Program-made: the position numbers and the translations under genes | Shown: one piece after another, positions 24,146 to 33,581 of the stretch | How positions within the stretch are numbered: position 1 is the stretch's first letter | How the letters are laid out: every line of letters begins with the position of its first letter | Source of the DNA: Kitasatospora sp. CB01950 | GTDB lineage: Bacteria; Actinomycetota; Actinomycetes; Streptomycetales; Streptomycetaceae | Direction: 5' to 3' | DNA length: 64,000 bases | NCBI RefSeq assembly: GCF_001905465.1 | Contig: NZ_LISX01000010.1 | Span: forward strand, 124,001 to 188,000 | The notes under the pieces: model-generated | Databases searched by the model: none | What the model saw: the letters and a program-made list of their open reading frames with translations, nothing else | Told to the model about the DNA's origin: nothing

Positions 24146-24835
24146 TCAGGGGGTGGGGACGGTGGCGGCGAGGGCCTGGCGGCAGAGGGAGTCGGCTCGG
24201 CGGGTGGTTTCGGGGAGGCGGTAGGAGGGGGTGAGCGCGAGGGTGACGGCGGTGGCCTCGGGTAGACCGATGCGGTGGCCGACGGAGACGAAGACGGGCT
24301 TGACGCCCTGCCGGGTGCGGACGGCGCGGCCGACCGTCTCGGGGCCGTCGAGGAGCGGGGACCAGTCGCCGCGGTGGTCGCCGGGCGGCTGGTGGGTGAA
24401 GGTGAAGGGGGTCTTGGCGATCCCGAGGGTGGGCAGGCCGGTGTGGACGCCGAGGTGGCTGGCGAGGCCGAGGCGGCGGGGGTGGGCAAGGCCGTAGCCG
24501 TCGCAGACGATCAGGTCGGGGGTCCGGGTGAGCCGGGACAACGCGTCGAGGACGGCGGGGAGTTCGCGGAAGGCGAGCAGTCCGGGGAGGTAGGGGAAGG
24601 CCACCCGGCCGACGGCGGTGACCTGTTCGACGACGTCGAGGGTCGTGTAGTCGAGCAGGACGGCCGCGGCGGCGACCACGTCGCGTTCGTCGTCGTAGGC
24701 GACGTCGACGCCGGCGATCAGGGTGCCGGGGCGGCGCGCGGGTTCGGGGCCCTCGGGGACGACCAGGGGGCGCAGGCGTTCCTGTTCGGCGCGGGCGGCT
24801 TCCGCGGTGGTGGGCCAGTGGGTGGGGACGGTCAC
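24146..24835 (-). CDS. nfi: Endonuclease V (deoxyinosine repair)
   Basis: The 229-residue protein has the Endo V signatures AGVDVAYDDE (metal-binding Asp44), FPYLPGLLAFRELPAVLDAL and the conserved LIVCDGYGLAHPRRLGLASH, then TLGIAKTPF. Endo V cuts the second phosphodiester 3' of deoxyinosine in damaged DNA, or inosine in RNA. The start is GTG 24835 (TVPTHWP follows). Length is normal. It lies beside the T7SS triad but shows no functional link to it. Confidence 0.93.
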   Translation of the reverse strand: MTVPTHWPTTAEAARAEQERLRPLVVPEGPEPARRPGTLIAGVDVAYDDERDVVAAAAVLLDYTTLDVVEQVTAVGRVAFPYLPGLLAFRELPAVLDALSRLTRTPDLIVCDGYGLAHPRRLGLASHLGVHTGLPTLGIAKTPFTFTHQPPGDHRGDWSPLLDGPETVGRAVRTRQGVKPVFVSVGHRIGLPEATAVTLALTPSYRLPETTRRADSLCRQALAATVPTP

Positions 24836-25157
24836 GGGGGCTCCGGGCAGGTCGGGAACAGGGGCTCGGGGCGGCCACCCGCCCCGGCGTTGTCCGTGTG
24901 CACGCTATCGCTCGCGAAAGCCCGACGGGGACGGAGGGCGGGAGGGAGCGCGGGAGGGAGCACGGGACGGAGGGCGGGACCGATGGCGGGACCGAGGGCG
25001 GGGACGGCCGACGCGGAGCGCCGGCGTGAGCCCGTGCGCCCCCTGTGCCCCCGATCAGCTCAACTCCCTGGCGTTAGGCTGAACTTACTGCTCAACGCCG
25101 AGGAGTCCGAACCGGAGCCCGACCCCGTCTCCCTGCCCGCGCGAAGGGTTGATCGCC
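24836..25157. other. Gene-free stretch with purine-rich degenerate repeats
   Basis: Between 24926 and 25010 the plus strand is a run of GGGA/GGAGGG-type units. A 16-mer, GGGACGGAGGGCGGGA, occurs exactly at 24928-24943 and 24964-24979. Beyond this I see only a probable promoter region for the small membrane gene (about 25070-25150). Confidence 0.5.
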
Positions 25158-25445
25158 ATGACGCGCCCCACTGCCCCGCCGCCCGGCACCACCCGCTCCC
25201 CCGTCGCCCGCCCGGGCCCGGTCCAGGTGGGGCTCGGCGCCCTGATCGCGACGGCCGCCGCGGTGACCCTGCTGGCCGTGTCCGGGGAGACGGGGGTGTG
25301 GCGGGTCGCGGTGCTGGTGGCGTTCGCGGTCGCACTCGGGACGCTGTCCGCCGTCCTGCTCACCACCCGCCCCCGGGTACCGACGGCCCCGAAGGCCGCC
25401 CCGCAGGCCGCCCGCCGACCCGAGTACGCCCACCAGTCCCACTGA
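25158..25445 (+). CDS. Small two-helix membrane protein
   Basis: The 95-residue protein has a Pro/Thr-rich start (MTRPTAPPPGTTRSPVARPG), two hydrophobic helices (about 28-46 and 52-70; GLGALIATAAAVTLLAVSG and VWRVAVLVAFAVALGTLSAV), and a basic Ala/Pro tail. I do not recognise a family; similar small orphan membrane proteins are common in streptomycetes. ATG 25158 follows GAAGGG at a rather long distance, and a TTG three codons earlier is possible. It ends 55 bp before a perfect hairpin. Confidence 0.65.
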   Translation: MTRPTAPPPGTTRSPVARPGPVQVGLGALIATAAAVTLLAVSGETGVWRVAVLVAFAVALGTLSAVLLTTRPRVPTAPKAAPQAARRPEYAHQSH

Positions 25446-25500
25446 AGTCCCACTGACGGACACGCCCGCACCGAACAACTCCCGGGCACCGAACGACTCC

Positions 25501-25536
25501 CGGGCCCGCGGCAGGTCGATGGCTGCCGCGGGCCCG
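25501..25536. terminator. Perfect 14-bp terminator hairpin between convergent genes
   Basis: Arms 25501-25514 and 25523-25536 are perfectly complementary around an 8-nt loop. It lies between the small membrane gene and the RDD gene and probably acts in both directions. Confidence 0.75.
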
Positions 25537-25568
25537 GGGCCCAACCGGAATCGTCCCCCGAGGGACCG

Positions 25569-26249
25569 TCAGCCGGTGGAGACCACCACCGTCTTGGCCG
25601 CCTTGTCGTGGATGCACTGGCGGTAGGGCCGGTCGAAGACGCCGAACAGGCCGTCGACGGGCCACCAGAGGGCGCCGCAGCAGAGCAGGGCGGGGACGAC
25701 GAAGACGGCGGCGCGGGTCCAGGCGGCGCCGGTGTTCGGGGGCGAGCCGTCGGCGAGCATCGCGACGCGGATCTTCATCAGCTTCTTGCCGAGGGTCTGG
25801 CCGTCCCGGCTGAGCATCAGACCTTCGTAGATCAGGTAGAAGATGTAGCTGAGCCAGGCCGAGCCGACCCAGCCGTCCTGGTTGGCGAAGTTGGCGAACG
25901 GCAGCAGCACCACGACGGCGAGCGCCTCCACCATCAGCCAGTCGACCAGGCGGGCGACGATCCGCGCGCCCCAGCCGCCGAGCGCGGGCATCCCGGGGAC
26001 CGGTCCGGGGCCGGGCGTGCCGTAGGGCGAGCCGTACGGGCCGCCGGGGGGCGGGGTCTGGCCGGGCGGGGGGCCGTAGCCGGGCGGCCGGTTGTCGTAG
26101 GGGGAGCCCGATCCGGGCGGCGCACCGTACTGGCCACCGTAGCCCGGCGGCGTGTCGTACGGGCTGCCCGCCGACGGCGGCTGCTTGTCGAAGGAAGGCT
26201 TGCCGCCCTCCTCCGGCTCGGTCCCCGAGGGGTCGTCGTGGGTGCTCAT
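25569..26249 (-). CDS. RDD-family membrane protein
   Basis: The 226-residue protein has a long Pro/Gly/Tyr-rich hydrophilic N-terminus (PPGYGGQYGAPPGSGSPYDN style, residues 1-95) and an RDD domain (GGWGARIVARLVDWLMVEAL; DGQTLGKKLMKIRVAMLADG) with three hydrophobic segments. RDD proteins are often linked to ion or osmolyte transport, but here the role is unknown. ATG 26249 is clear. The upstream AT-rich region carries three 5-bp GTTTC direct repeats (26298-26312). It is a neighbour of a second, larger RDD gene on the same strand. Confidence 0.85.
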   Translation of the reverse strand: MSTHDDPSGTEPEEGGKPSFDKQPPSAGSPYDTPPGYGGQYGAPPGSGSPYDNRPPGYGPPPGQTPPPGGPYGSPYGTPGPGPVPGMPALGGWGARIVARLVDWLMVEALAVVVLLPFANFANQDGWVGSAWLSYIFYLIYEGLMLSRDGQTLGKKLMKIRVAMLADGSPPNTGAAWTRAAVFVVPALLCCGALWWPVDGLFGVFDRPYRQCIHDKAAKTVVVSTG

Positions 26250-26401
26250 GCGACGAGTAGAGCACCGCGATTACTACGATGTTGGGATATCTGCGATGTT
26301 TCGTTTCGTTTCAGAGGCATTCGACGGCGCCCGGCACCGCAGGCGAACAGGGCCGCCACTCCGACGCACCGTCAAGGCGACGACCCATCAGCACCACGGC
26401 G

Positions 26402-28042
26402 TCAGCGCCGCGCCACCCGCACCACCCGGGTCCGGGCCGCCCGGTCGTGCCAGCCGCGCCGGGCCGGACGGTCCAGCAGCGGCGCGACCAGGCCCACCAG
26501 CACCAGGGCGCCGAGCCCGCCCACCAGCCAGCGCAGCAGCGCACGCCCGAAGCCCGGCGGGCGGGTGCCGCCCGCGGCGACCACCCGGATCCGGGCCAGC
26601 CGCTTGCCGAAGGTCTGGCCGGTCCGCGCGACCGGCAGCACCTGGTACAGCAACGCGAACAGCACCAGCACCCCGAGCACCACGCCCAGCCGGCCGAGCA
26701 CCGTCTGGTCCAGCAGCCACACCTGGTGCTGCCGACCGGTCAACTGGGCAGCGTGCTGGGCCTGTTCGATCTTCCTCCGGACGTGCGCCGAGACCGTGGC
26801 CGCCATCGGCACCGCTACGGCCGCCCCGACCACGAGGGTCGCCGCACCGTCCACCAGCCACCCGAACGCCCGCGCCGCGAGCCCGGCCGGAACGGGCGCC
26901 TGCACGGCCGCCCGCCGCCTCTCACCGCTGCCGGTGCCGCTGCCGGCGCGCACCCGCTCGGCCCTCGACGCGACCCGGGGCTCCGGCCGAGCCGCACCTT
27001 CCCGCGACGGCCGCACCCGCTCGCTGGTGACGTGCGCCGCCCGCGGCTCCCGCACGGCCCGCTCCACGGGCGACGGCGCGGCGGCCCGCTCCACCGGCGA
27101 CGGCACGTCGGCCGGGGCCCCGGCGGACGGCGCGTCGACGCCCCAGGACACCCGACGCGGCGCCGCCCCGGTCTCCATCAGTCCGCGCTGCGCCCACGGA
27201 TCCGCCCGCCATCCCGAACCGGCGGCGGCCCCGTCGACCCGCACCTCCTCCGCACTCTGCCCCCGCAACGGTTCGTACGGCGCTGCCCGCTCGTACTCCG
27301 GCCGCGGCTCGTACAGCGACGCAGGCCCCGCCGACATCCCGACCGAACCGCCGCCACCGCCACCGCCACCGCCGCCCCCGCCCCCGTGCCAGGGCGTCCC
27401 CCCGAGCGGCTGCGCGGGCCGCGGCGCGACCTCCTCCTCGATCACCGAAGCCATCGGCTCCTCGACCACCGGCTCCGGCTGCCGGACCTCGGCCCGCACC
27501 TCCCGAGCGGCCTCCCGCCCCGCTCCGGCGCGCCGCGGCGCCACCACCGCCGGCTCCGGCACCGACACCGGCCCCAGCCGCAGCGCGGCGGCGGTCGCCC
27601 AGGACTCGGCGGCGGGCTGGAGCCCGTTGCCGGTGATGGCCCAGGGCTCGCCCGGTGCGACGCTCCGCGGCCGGAGCTCGACGGCGGCGGACGGTGGCTC
27701 GACCGGGTCGGGGTGGGCGGGCATGTTGAAGGCGGTGTGCGCGCCGGTCTCGTCGAGGTAGATCGGGCCGGTCTCGATCAGCGGGCCGGTGGGCGCGGCG
27801 GGGACGAGGCCGGGCGGGACGGTGTAGGGCGGCGGGCCGATGTAGCGGGCGACGAAGCGCGGGGGCTGGAGCTGTTCGCCGGGAGCGGGGGCGACCCGGC
27901 TGGTGCCGGGGACCCAGGCGTGGCCGGCCCAGTAACGGACGAAGCCGGGTACCGAGGGGTCGGGGTAGTAGCCGGGTGCTCCGGCGTCGGCGGGCACGGT
28001 CGTGCCGAGCATCGGTGCTGCGGTGGGGGGCCGGTCCGTCAT
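26402..28042 (-). CDS. DUF2510-RDD fusion protein with poly-Gly linker
   Basis: The 546-residue protein starts with a DUF2510-like motif (APGYYPDPSVPGFVRYWAGH then AWVPGT, near residues 22-47). A long disordered linker (50-390) follows, with a 13-residue Gly run after GGTPWH near residue 245 and repeated PSPVERA elements. It ends with an RDD domain (LAARAFGWLVDGAATLVVGA; TGQTFGKRLARIRVVAAGG). ATG 28042 follows GGAAGAGG. DUF2510 modules are small aromatic motifs found on actinobacterial membrane proteins. This and the neighbouring RDD gene are probably unlinked duplicates. Function unknown. Confidence 0.82.
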   Translation of the reverse strand: MTDRPPTAAPMLGTTVPADAGAPGYYPDPSVPGFVRYWAGHAWVPGTSRVAPAPGEQLQPPRFVARYIGPPPYTVPPGLVPAAPTGPLIETGPIYLDETGAHTAFNMPAHPDPVEPPSAAVELRPRSVAPGEPWAITGNGLQPAAESWATAAALRLGPVSVPEPAVVAPRRAGAGREAAREVRAEVRQPEPVVEEPMASVIEEEVAPRPAQPLGGTPWHGGGGGGGGGGGGGSVGMSAGPASLYEPRPEYERAAPYEPLRGQSAEEVRVDGAAAGSGWRADPWAQRGLMETGAAPRRVSWGVDAPSAGAPADVPSPVERAAAPSPVERAVREPRAAHVTSERVRPSREGAARPEPRVASRAERVRAGSGTGSGERRRAAVQAPVPAGLAARAFGWLVDGAATLVVGAAVAVPMAATVSAHVRRKIEQAQHAAQLTGRQHQVWLLDQTVLGRLGVVLGVLVLFALLYQVLPVARTGQTFGKRLARIRVVAAGGTRPPGFGRALLRWLVGGLGALVLVGLVAPLLDRPARRGWHDRAARTRVVRVARR

Positions 28043-28424
28043 TGCCTCTTCCTTCGTACCGGCACCGCGGCGTGCAGGTGTGCGGATGTGCGCAACAGGG
28101 CCGCGGGCGGAGAGTCGCCGGGCAGTCACAAAGGGTAGCGCCTGGCGGGGTCCGGTCCGCCTGGTTCACCGGAACTCGTGGAACCGGTGGTACGGAACGG
28201 ACGCGAGTGGTAGGGCACGAATCCTGGGGGTCGGGTGGTCCGGCCGGCGGGCCGCGACCGCCCCAATGTCCCGCCCGGAACAACCGGGTCGGCGGGGAAA
28301 AGGTTCTGCGGAAAGTCCGCCGGAAAAGTTCTCGGAAACCCGTGTAAGAGTGTCCGGCCGATCCGCTCTTGTTCGGGTGTGGGGCCGGTCGGCGGCCTCG
28401 CGCGGAGGCGAGAGGGTGAGCGGC
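28043..28424. other. Divergent promoter region, RDD/SsgA-like genes
   Basis: This 382-bp gene-free stretch separates divergent genes. It contains overlapping inverted repeats around 28163-28189: GTTC-ACCG-GAAC, and CACCGG paired with CCGGTG. These could be regulator sites. No coding or RNA gene is evident. Confidence 0.4.
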
Positions 28425-28844
28425 ATGGCCGGACAGTCGACCGGAGTGGTGGAGCAGGAACTCGAACTGGAACTGGTGCTGTCACCGGAGCGCAGCGTCT
28501 CGGTGCCGGCCCGGTTGTCGTACGGGAGCCACGATCCGTTCGCGGTGTACGTGACCTTCCACCTGGACAGCGGGACGCCGGTCACCTGGGTGTTCGCCCG
28601 CGAGCTGCTGGTGGAGGGAACGTTCCGTCCGTGCGGTCAGGGCGACGTGCGGATCTGGCCGACCCGGGCGGGTCGGCGCAGCGTGCTGTGCATGGCGCTG
28701 AGCTCGCCGGCGGGCGACGCGCTGCTGGAGGCGCCGCTGCCCGTCGTGGCGGCGTGGCTGGAGCGGGCGCACCGGCTGGTGCCGCCGGGCGCGGAGCTGG
28801 AGGCGATGGACCTGGACGGTTCCCTCGCCGAACTCCTCGCGTGA
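28425..28844 (+). CDS. ssgG: SsgA-like sporulation/division regulator (probably SsgG)
   Basis: The 139-residue protein fits the SsgA-like (SALP) family unique to sporulating actinomycetes: ELELELVLSPERSVSVPARL, then DPFAVYVTFHLDSGTPVTWV, FARELL, and WPTRAGRRSVLCMALSSPAG. SALPs control septum placement and cell-wall remodelling during sporulation; SsgG influences correct septum localisation. The symbol is assigned from the surrounding gene order and is not certain. ATG 28425 is used; GTG 28416 is equally well placed behind GGAGG. The upstream neighbour is a divergent RDD gene. Confidence 0.8.
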   Translation: MAGQSTGVVEQELELELVLSPERSVSVPARLSYGSHDPFAVYVTFHLDSGTPVTWVFARELLVEGTFRPCGQGDVRIWPTRAGRRSVLCMALSSPAGDALLEAPLPVVAAWLERAHRLVPPGAELEAMDLDGSLAELLA

Positions 28845-28980
28845 CCGGCCGCACACCGCAGGCCGCGCCCGCACCACCGGCGACCGTCGGAACGCCGGAG
28901 GCCGCGCCCGCACAGGCCACTGGCCGTGCAGGACGCCGCGGCCGTGCCGGAAGCTGCAGCCGTACCGGCGGGCCCGGCGC

Positions 28981-30396
28981 TCAGCGGGCCGCGGGGGCCT
29001 TCTGGGCACCGGTGCTGCCGAGCCCGTCGGGCTCGGTGCGCGGGGCGGGCAAGCGGGCCGGCGTGGTGCCGGCGGCGCGGCGGCGGGAGGCCACGCGCAG
29101 CGCGGCGACGGCCAGGAAGCACAGGCCGAGCAGCGGGTAGACGGAGGCGGGCAGCTGGCTGGGCAGTGGCAGCCAGAGGTCCAGGTCGCCCTTGTGCGGG
29201 ACGATCCACATCGCGAAGGAGAGGAACCCGAGCAGCGTCAGGCCGAACACGAGCCGCCACCGGAAGCGCCGGACGGCGGCGGGGCGGGAGCGTTCGTGGG
29301 CGGCCTCGGCGGCGAGCAGCACCAGCATCGGCACGCACCACACCCAGTGGTGGGTCCAGCTGATCGGGGAGATCAGCACGGCGGTGACGAGCGCGGCGCA
29401 CACGCTCCAGGCGTCGGCGCGGGGCGACCAGCCGGCGCTGCGGTGCGCCCAGGCGGCGACGGCGAGTCCGCCGACGGCGACCAGGGCGGCGAGCGCGGTG
29501 GCGGGCAGTCCGGGGTTCTCGGTGTGCAGCAGGCGGGCGACCATGCCGCTGATCGACTGGTTGTCGACGATGACGGTCTTGCCGACCCGGGTGGAGTCGA
29601 AGAGGTACTCGGTCCAGAAGCCGCGGGTGGCGTCCGGCAGGACCAGCGCGCCGATCAGGAAGGTGCCGAGGAACGCGGCGCCGGCCGTCAGGGCGGCCCG
29701 GACCCGGCCGGTGATCAGCAGGTAGACGGCGAACAGGCCGGGGGTGAGTTTGATGCCGGCGGCGAGGCCGATGGCGAGGCCCTTGGAGCGGGCGTGGTCG
29801 GGGCGGGTGAGGTCCCAGAGGATCAGGCAGGCCAGTGCGAGGTTGATCTGTCCGTAGCGCAGGGTGGTGAAGACGGGTTCCAGCCAGACGCCCAGTCCGG
29901 TGATCAGGAGCACGCCGATCGGCCGCAGCTCGCGGCGCGGCCAGTCGACGAGTTTGAAGGACAGGTGGGCGAGCGTGGTCAGCAGCAGCAGGTTCCCGAC
30001 GGTGACGGCGACGCGCAGGAACGGGACGCCGACCCAGGTGGTCGGCACGAACAGCATGGCAGCGAACGGCGGGTAGGTGGCCGGCAGGTCCCACTCGGTG
30101 ACCCGGATCGCGTACAGGTCCTGGCCGTGGGCGACGGCGGCGCCCTCGGCCCGGTAGACGATCATGTCGACCATCGAGGTGCCGACGAAGTGCCGCACGG
30201 TGGCGTAGCCGAGCAGCGAGACCAGGGCGATCGCCGCGGCGGTCAGCATCGGCCGCCGGGGGGCGGCGCGCAGGGCGGCGTTGATGTCGGCGAGCAGGCG
30301 GACGGGTGCGGTGAGAGTGCGCTGCCAGGCGGGGACGGGTGGCTGTTCGGGTCCGCCGGAGGGTGGCGTGGCGCGTTCCGCTTGCACCGTGGTCAC
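28981..30396 (-). CDS. GT87-family polyprenol-linked mannosyltransferase
   Basis: The 471-residue multi-pass protein matches the DUF2029/GT87 family (PimE-like alpha-1,2-mannosyltransferases). Near the N-terminus are VDMIVYRAEGAAVAHGQDLY and the Asp/Glu-bearing loop EWDLPATYPPFAAMLF. Later come LRYGQINLALACLILWDL, GLAAGIKLTPGL and ISPISWTHHWVWCVP. These enzymes use polyprenyl-phosphomannose outside the membrane. GTG 30396 is chosen (TTVQAERATP follows) because CGGAG lies upstream. A role in cell-envelope mannosylation is inferred from family. Confidence 0.85.
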   Translation of the reverse strand: MTTVQAERATPPSGGPEQPPVPAWQRTLTAPVRLLADINAALRAAPRRPMLTAAAIALVSLLGYATVRHFVGTSMVDMIVYRAEGAAVAHGQDLYAIRVTEWDLPATYPPFAAMLFVPTTWVGVPFLRVAVTVGNLLLLTTLAHLSFKLVDWPRRELRPIGVLLITGLGVWLEPVFTTLRYGQINLALACLILWDLTRPDHARSKGLAIGLAAGIKLTPGLFAVYLLITGRVRAALTAGAAFLGTFLIGALVLPDATRGFWTEYLFDSTRVGKTVIVDNQSISGMVARLLHTENPGLPATALAALVAVGGLAVAAWAHRSAGWSPRADAWSVCAALVTAVLISPISWTHHWVWCVPMLVLLAAEAAHERSRPAAVRRFRWRLVFGLTLLGFLSFAMWIVPHKGDLDLWLPLPSQLPASVYPLLGLCFLAVAALRVASRRRAAGTTPARLPAPRTEPDGLGSTGAQKAPAAR

Positions 30397-30644
30397 TGTC
30401 TTGCTCCGTCCGCCGTCGACCTGCGCTGGGCCAGCAGCCGACACTACCCGACCTCCTCGTTCGCGCCACCGGTCGCGGTCGCCCCGGGTTCCGCTCCGGG
30501 GAGCCGGGCGGGCGGGCCGCGACGGCGGGCCCGGGACGGCATGAGGTGCCGCTGAGGCGGTACTAGGGAGTACTTAAGGAAGAGGAGCGACACCAGCTGT
30601 CGCCCCCGCGGTAACAGCTGCTGTGTCGGTGTCATCGGCCTGCG

Positions 30645-32048
30645 TCAGTCCTTGCGGATCGGTCGGCCGGGGCGGCGCCGTTGCTGGCGCGGCAGTTCGA
30701 CTTGGGTGCGGGTGTTGAGGCGCACCCCGATCTCGGCGCCGCCGAGTGCGGCGGAGCGGCCGAGGGTGACGTCGCCGCCGGTGCTCTCGGCGAGCTTGCG
30801 GACGATGTCCAGGCCGAGGCCGGTGGAGCCTTCGCCGCCGTGGCCGGCGCCGCGGCGGATCGCCGGGGCCGGGTCGGCGAAGCCCGGTCCGGCGTCGCCG
30901 ACCAGGACGGTCACGGCGTCCTCGGTGGCGGTCAGGTCGACGGCGAAGGCGGTGCCGACGGCGGTGTGCCGGAAGACGTTGCCGAGCAGGGCGTCGACGG
31001 CGGCGGCGAGGTCGCCGCGCTGCACGGGCACGGGCGCCGGTTCCCCGTCGCCGGCCAGCTGCCAGGGCCGGCCTTCGTCCTCGGCGAGGGCGGACCAGAA
31101 CGCGACGCGTTCGCGGACCACTTCGACGGCGTCGCAGCCGAGGACCAGCGGCGGCGCGTCGACGGGGTGCCGGCGGGCGGTGCGGATGATCTGGTCGACC
31201 TCGCGTTCGAGCTGCGAGACGGCGTGCCGGGTGGCGTCGGCGGCGTCGCCCTCGCCGAGGGCGGCGGCGTTGAGCCGGAGCACGGTGAGCGGGGTGCGCA
31301 GCCGGTGCGAGAGGTCGGCGGCGAGTTCCCGTTCGGCGGCGAGCAGGTGGACGACGCGGTCGGCCATGGCGTTGAACGCGAAGGCGGCTTCGCGGAGTTC
31401 TTCGGGTGCGCCCGCCGCTTCGGGACCGTCCACGGGGACGCGGACGGTGAGGTTGCCGGAGCCGAGCGAACGGGCGGCGGTGGCGAGGCGGCGGGCGGAG
31501 CGGACGATGCGGGCGCCCATCCGGTCGGCGACGCCGACGGAGACGGCCACCAGGGCGAGCGCGACGCCGGAGAGCACCAGCCAGGCGGTGCCGACGCCGC
31601 GCGACAGATCGGCGTCGGGGACGAACACCTCGACCATCGCGACCCGGCCGTTGTCGACGGCGACGGGCTGGAGCAGCGCGTAGCCGCCGGTGGTGCGGAC
31701 GGTGCCGCCGCGCACCCCGGCCTGGCCCTGGTCGTCGGCGGCGGCCTGTCCGGCGTCCGCCCGGGCGTGCCCGACGACGGTGCCGCCGGGCAGGTGGACA
31801 GCGAGACGGTCCTCGGCGCCGGCGTCGGTGGAGGCCAGGGCGCGGGCGATGGCGTCCTGGTCGGTGGTGATGGCGAGCGCGGGCCCGAGGGCGGCGGCCT
31901 GCCGTTGGGCGGCGGTGAAGGCCCGGTCGCGGGCGGTGTGCTGGACGACCAGGCCGAGCGGGATCAGGAACGCCAGCGCGACCATGACGGTGCCGGCGAT
32001 GGCCGCCTTGACCATCGCCCAGCGCAGCGAGCGGAGCAGGCGTTTCAT
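30645..32048 (-). CDS. Sensor histidine kinase
   Basis: The 467-residue kinase has two membrane helices (about 14-36 and 154-174) flanking an extracytoplasmic domain, a HAMP linker (to about 235), and a HisKA domain with phospho-His248 in ADLSHRLRTPLTVLRL. The ATPase domain has an N-box around ALLGNVFRHT, G1 DAGPGF and G2 GSTGLGLDIV. Its ATG overlaps the response-regulator stop by four bases (ATGA), so the pair is translationally coupled. The extracytoplasmic sensor is short and without a recognised ligand domain. The C-terminus is unusually basic (LPRQQRRRPGRPIRKD). Confidence 0.93.
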   Translation of the reverse strand: MKRLLRSLRWAMVKAAIAGTVMVALAFLIPLGLVVQHTARDRAFTAAQRQAAALGPALAITTDQDAIARALASTDAGAEDRLAVHLPGGTVVGHARADAGQAAADDQGQAGVRGGTVRTTGGYALLQPVAVDNGRVAMVEVFVPDADLSRGVGTAWLVLSGVALALVAVSVGVADRMGARIVRSARRLATAARSLGSGNLTVRVPVDGPEAAGAPEELREAAFAFNAMADRVVHLLAAERELAADLSHRLRTPLTVLRLNAAALGEGDAADATRHAVSQLEREVDQIIRTARRHPVDAPPLVLGCDAVEVVRERVAFWSALAEDEGRPWQLAGDGEPAPVPVQRGDLAAAVDALLGNVFRHTAVGTAFAVDLTATEDAVTVLVGDAGPGFADPAPAIRRGAGHGGEGSTGLGLDIVRKLAESTGGDVTLGRSAALGGAEIGVRLNTRTQVELPRQQRRRPGRPIRKD

Positions 32049-32749
32049 GGCGCGCACCCGACCGGTTCCGAGGGCGCTTCCAGCCGGACGCCGACGCCGC
32101 GCACGGTGTGCAGGTAGCGCGGGCTGGAGGCGGTCTCGCCGAGCTTGCGGCGCAGCCAGGACAGGTGGACGTCGATGGTCTGGTCGCCGCCGTAGGTCTG
32201 CCGCCACACCTCGGCGAGGATCTCCTTGCGCGGGACGACCACGCCGGGCCGGGCGGCGAGGAAGGCCAGCAGGTCGAACTCGCGCCGGGTGAGGTCGAGC
32301 CGTTCTCCGTCGAGCAGGGCCTCGCGGCGCTGCGGGTCGATGGCGAGGCCGCCGACCCGCAGGATCTGAGGGGCCATCAGGGAGCCGCCGCCGAGTCTGC
32401 GCAGGACGGCGGCCATCCGGGCCGTGAGGTGCTCCCCGGAGAACGGTTTCACCAGGTAGTCGTCCGCGCCGTCGTTCAGCAGCCGGACGATCTCCGCCTC
32501 GTCGTCGCGGGCCGTGGAGATGATGACCGGTACGTTGGTCAGTCCGCGGATCATCTTGAGCGCCTCGCTGCCGTCCAGATCGGGCAGGCCCAGATCGAGG
32601 ACCACCAGGTCGCAGCCGACCTGGGCGACTTCGCGCAGCGCCTCCAGGGCGGTGCCGACGGAGCGCACGGCGTGGCCGGATTCGGCCAGATGGCGGATCA
32701 GGGCGGAACGCACAAAGGGGTCGTCCTCGACCACAAGCACTGTTGCCAT
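32045..32749 (-). CDS. OmpR/PhoB-type response regulator
   Basis: The 234-residue regulator has a receiver with the acidic pocket Asp9/Asp10, phospho-Asp52 (VVLDLGLPDLDG) and Lys in DDYLVKPF. A winged-helix output follows (LDLTRREFDLLAFLAARPGV; TIDVHLSWLRRKLGE; LHTVRGVGVRLEAP). It precedes and overlaps the kinase by 4 bp. It is divergent from a secreted-protein gene 168 bp away, which may be a target. ATG 32749 is the clear start. Confidence 0.95.
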   Translation of the reverse strand: MATVLVVEDDPFVRSALIRHLAESGHAVRSVGTALEALREVAQVGCDLVVLDLGLPDLDGSEALKMIRGLTNVPVIISTARDDEAEIVRLLNDGADDYLVKPFSGEHLTARMAAVLRRLGGGSLMAPQILRVGGLAIDPQRREALLDGERLDLTRREFDLLAFLAARPGVVVPRKEILAEVWRQTYGGDQTIDVHLSWLRRKLGETASSPRYLHTVRGVGVRLEAPSEPVGCAP

Positions 32750-32917
32750 GGGGCTGCACGGTACGGCATCGGGACCAACTGGTCTGTACCTCGGGGGGTA
32801 GGGGTGGCGCGATCCCGTTGTCTGACGGGTCCTCTGGATCCGTGATCTGCAAGGTTGCTGAGGATTGACCGGGGCACTGACCTGCTCGTGACCTGAGTAC
32901 GGCAGGATGGCCCGCAA

Positions 32918-33526
32918 ATGCGGAGCGGATGGGTTCAACTGGGTGCTTGGACGGCAGCCACCGGGGCGGCGGTGGCGCTGTCCTGGCTCGGTGTGCACGC
33001 GGTGCTGGCCGACACGGAGTTCGAGGGACCGGTGGCGCTGCCACTGCCGGCGACGGGCCCGCCGCACCCGGGTCCGGCGGCGACCCCGCCGACGGCCCCG
33101 ACGACGGGCGACCCGCCCTCCGCCCCGGGCCCGGGCCCCACCGGCGGCCCGGGCGGCTCCGGCGCCCCGGGGTCCTCCGGCACCTCGTCGGCCCCGCACC
33201 CCGGTCCGGACCCGAGCGCGGACCCGACGCCGAGCGCGACCCGGTCCCAGGCCGGGCCGTCGCACGGCTCGGCGTCGATCCAGTCCACGCCGAGCAGCAC
33301 CACCGGGACGGTACGCAGCTACCTGATGCCGGGCGGCCGGGTGGCGCTCGACATCCGTCAGCACGACGTCCGGTTGGTGTCGGCGACCCCGGAGGCGGGC
33401 TGGACGATGCAGGTCTGGCACGGCGACCAGTGGATGCGGATCAACTTCAGCAAGGACGGCCGGGTCTCCTCGGTCTGGGTGACCTGGAACGGCTTCGAGC
33501 CGAACGTGCAGGTGGACCCGGGGTGA
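32918..33526 (+). CDS. Secreted or anchored protein with Pro-rich stalk
   Basis: The 202-residue protein has an N-terminal hydrophobic segment (GAWTAATGAAVALSWLGVHA, residues 9-28) that works as a signal peptide or anchor. A Pro/Gly/Ser/Thr-rich stalk (45-130) follows, then a compact C-terminal domain with SYLMPGGRVALDIRQHDVRL and GWTMQVWHGDQWMRINFSKD. The end domain looks like a small beta-rich fold; I do not recognise the family. Its position divergent from the two-component system suggests it could be regulated by, or feed signals to, that system. Confidence 0.7.
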   Translation: MRSGWVQLGAWTAATGAAVALSWLGVHAVLADTEFEGPVALPLPATGPPHPGPAATPPTAPTTGDPPSAPGPGPTGGPGGSGAPGSSGTSSAPHPGPDPSADPTPSATRSQAGPSHGSASIQSTPSSTTGTVRSYLMPGGRVALDIRQHDVRLVSATPEAGWTMQVWHGDQWMRINFSKDGRVSSVWVTWNGFEPNVQVDPG

Positions 33527-33581
33527 CGCGCGCCCACGACAGGCCCTCGGGGGCTGACGGGGGGCCGGTGCCGACCGCACA

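Noticed and set aside
24926..25010. CRISPR-like or minisatellite array
   Set aside because: Units are short, irregular and purine-rich with no uniform spacers.
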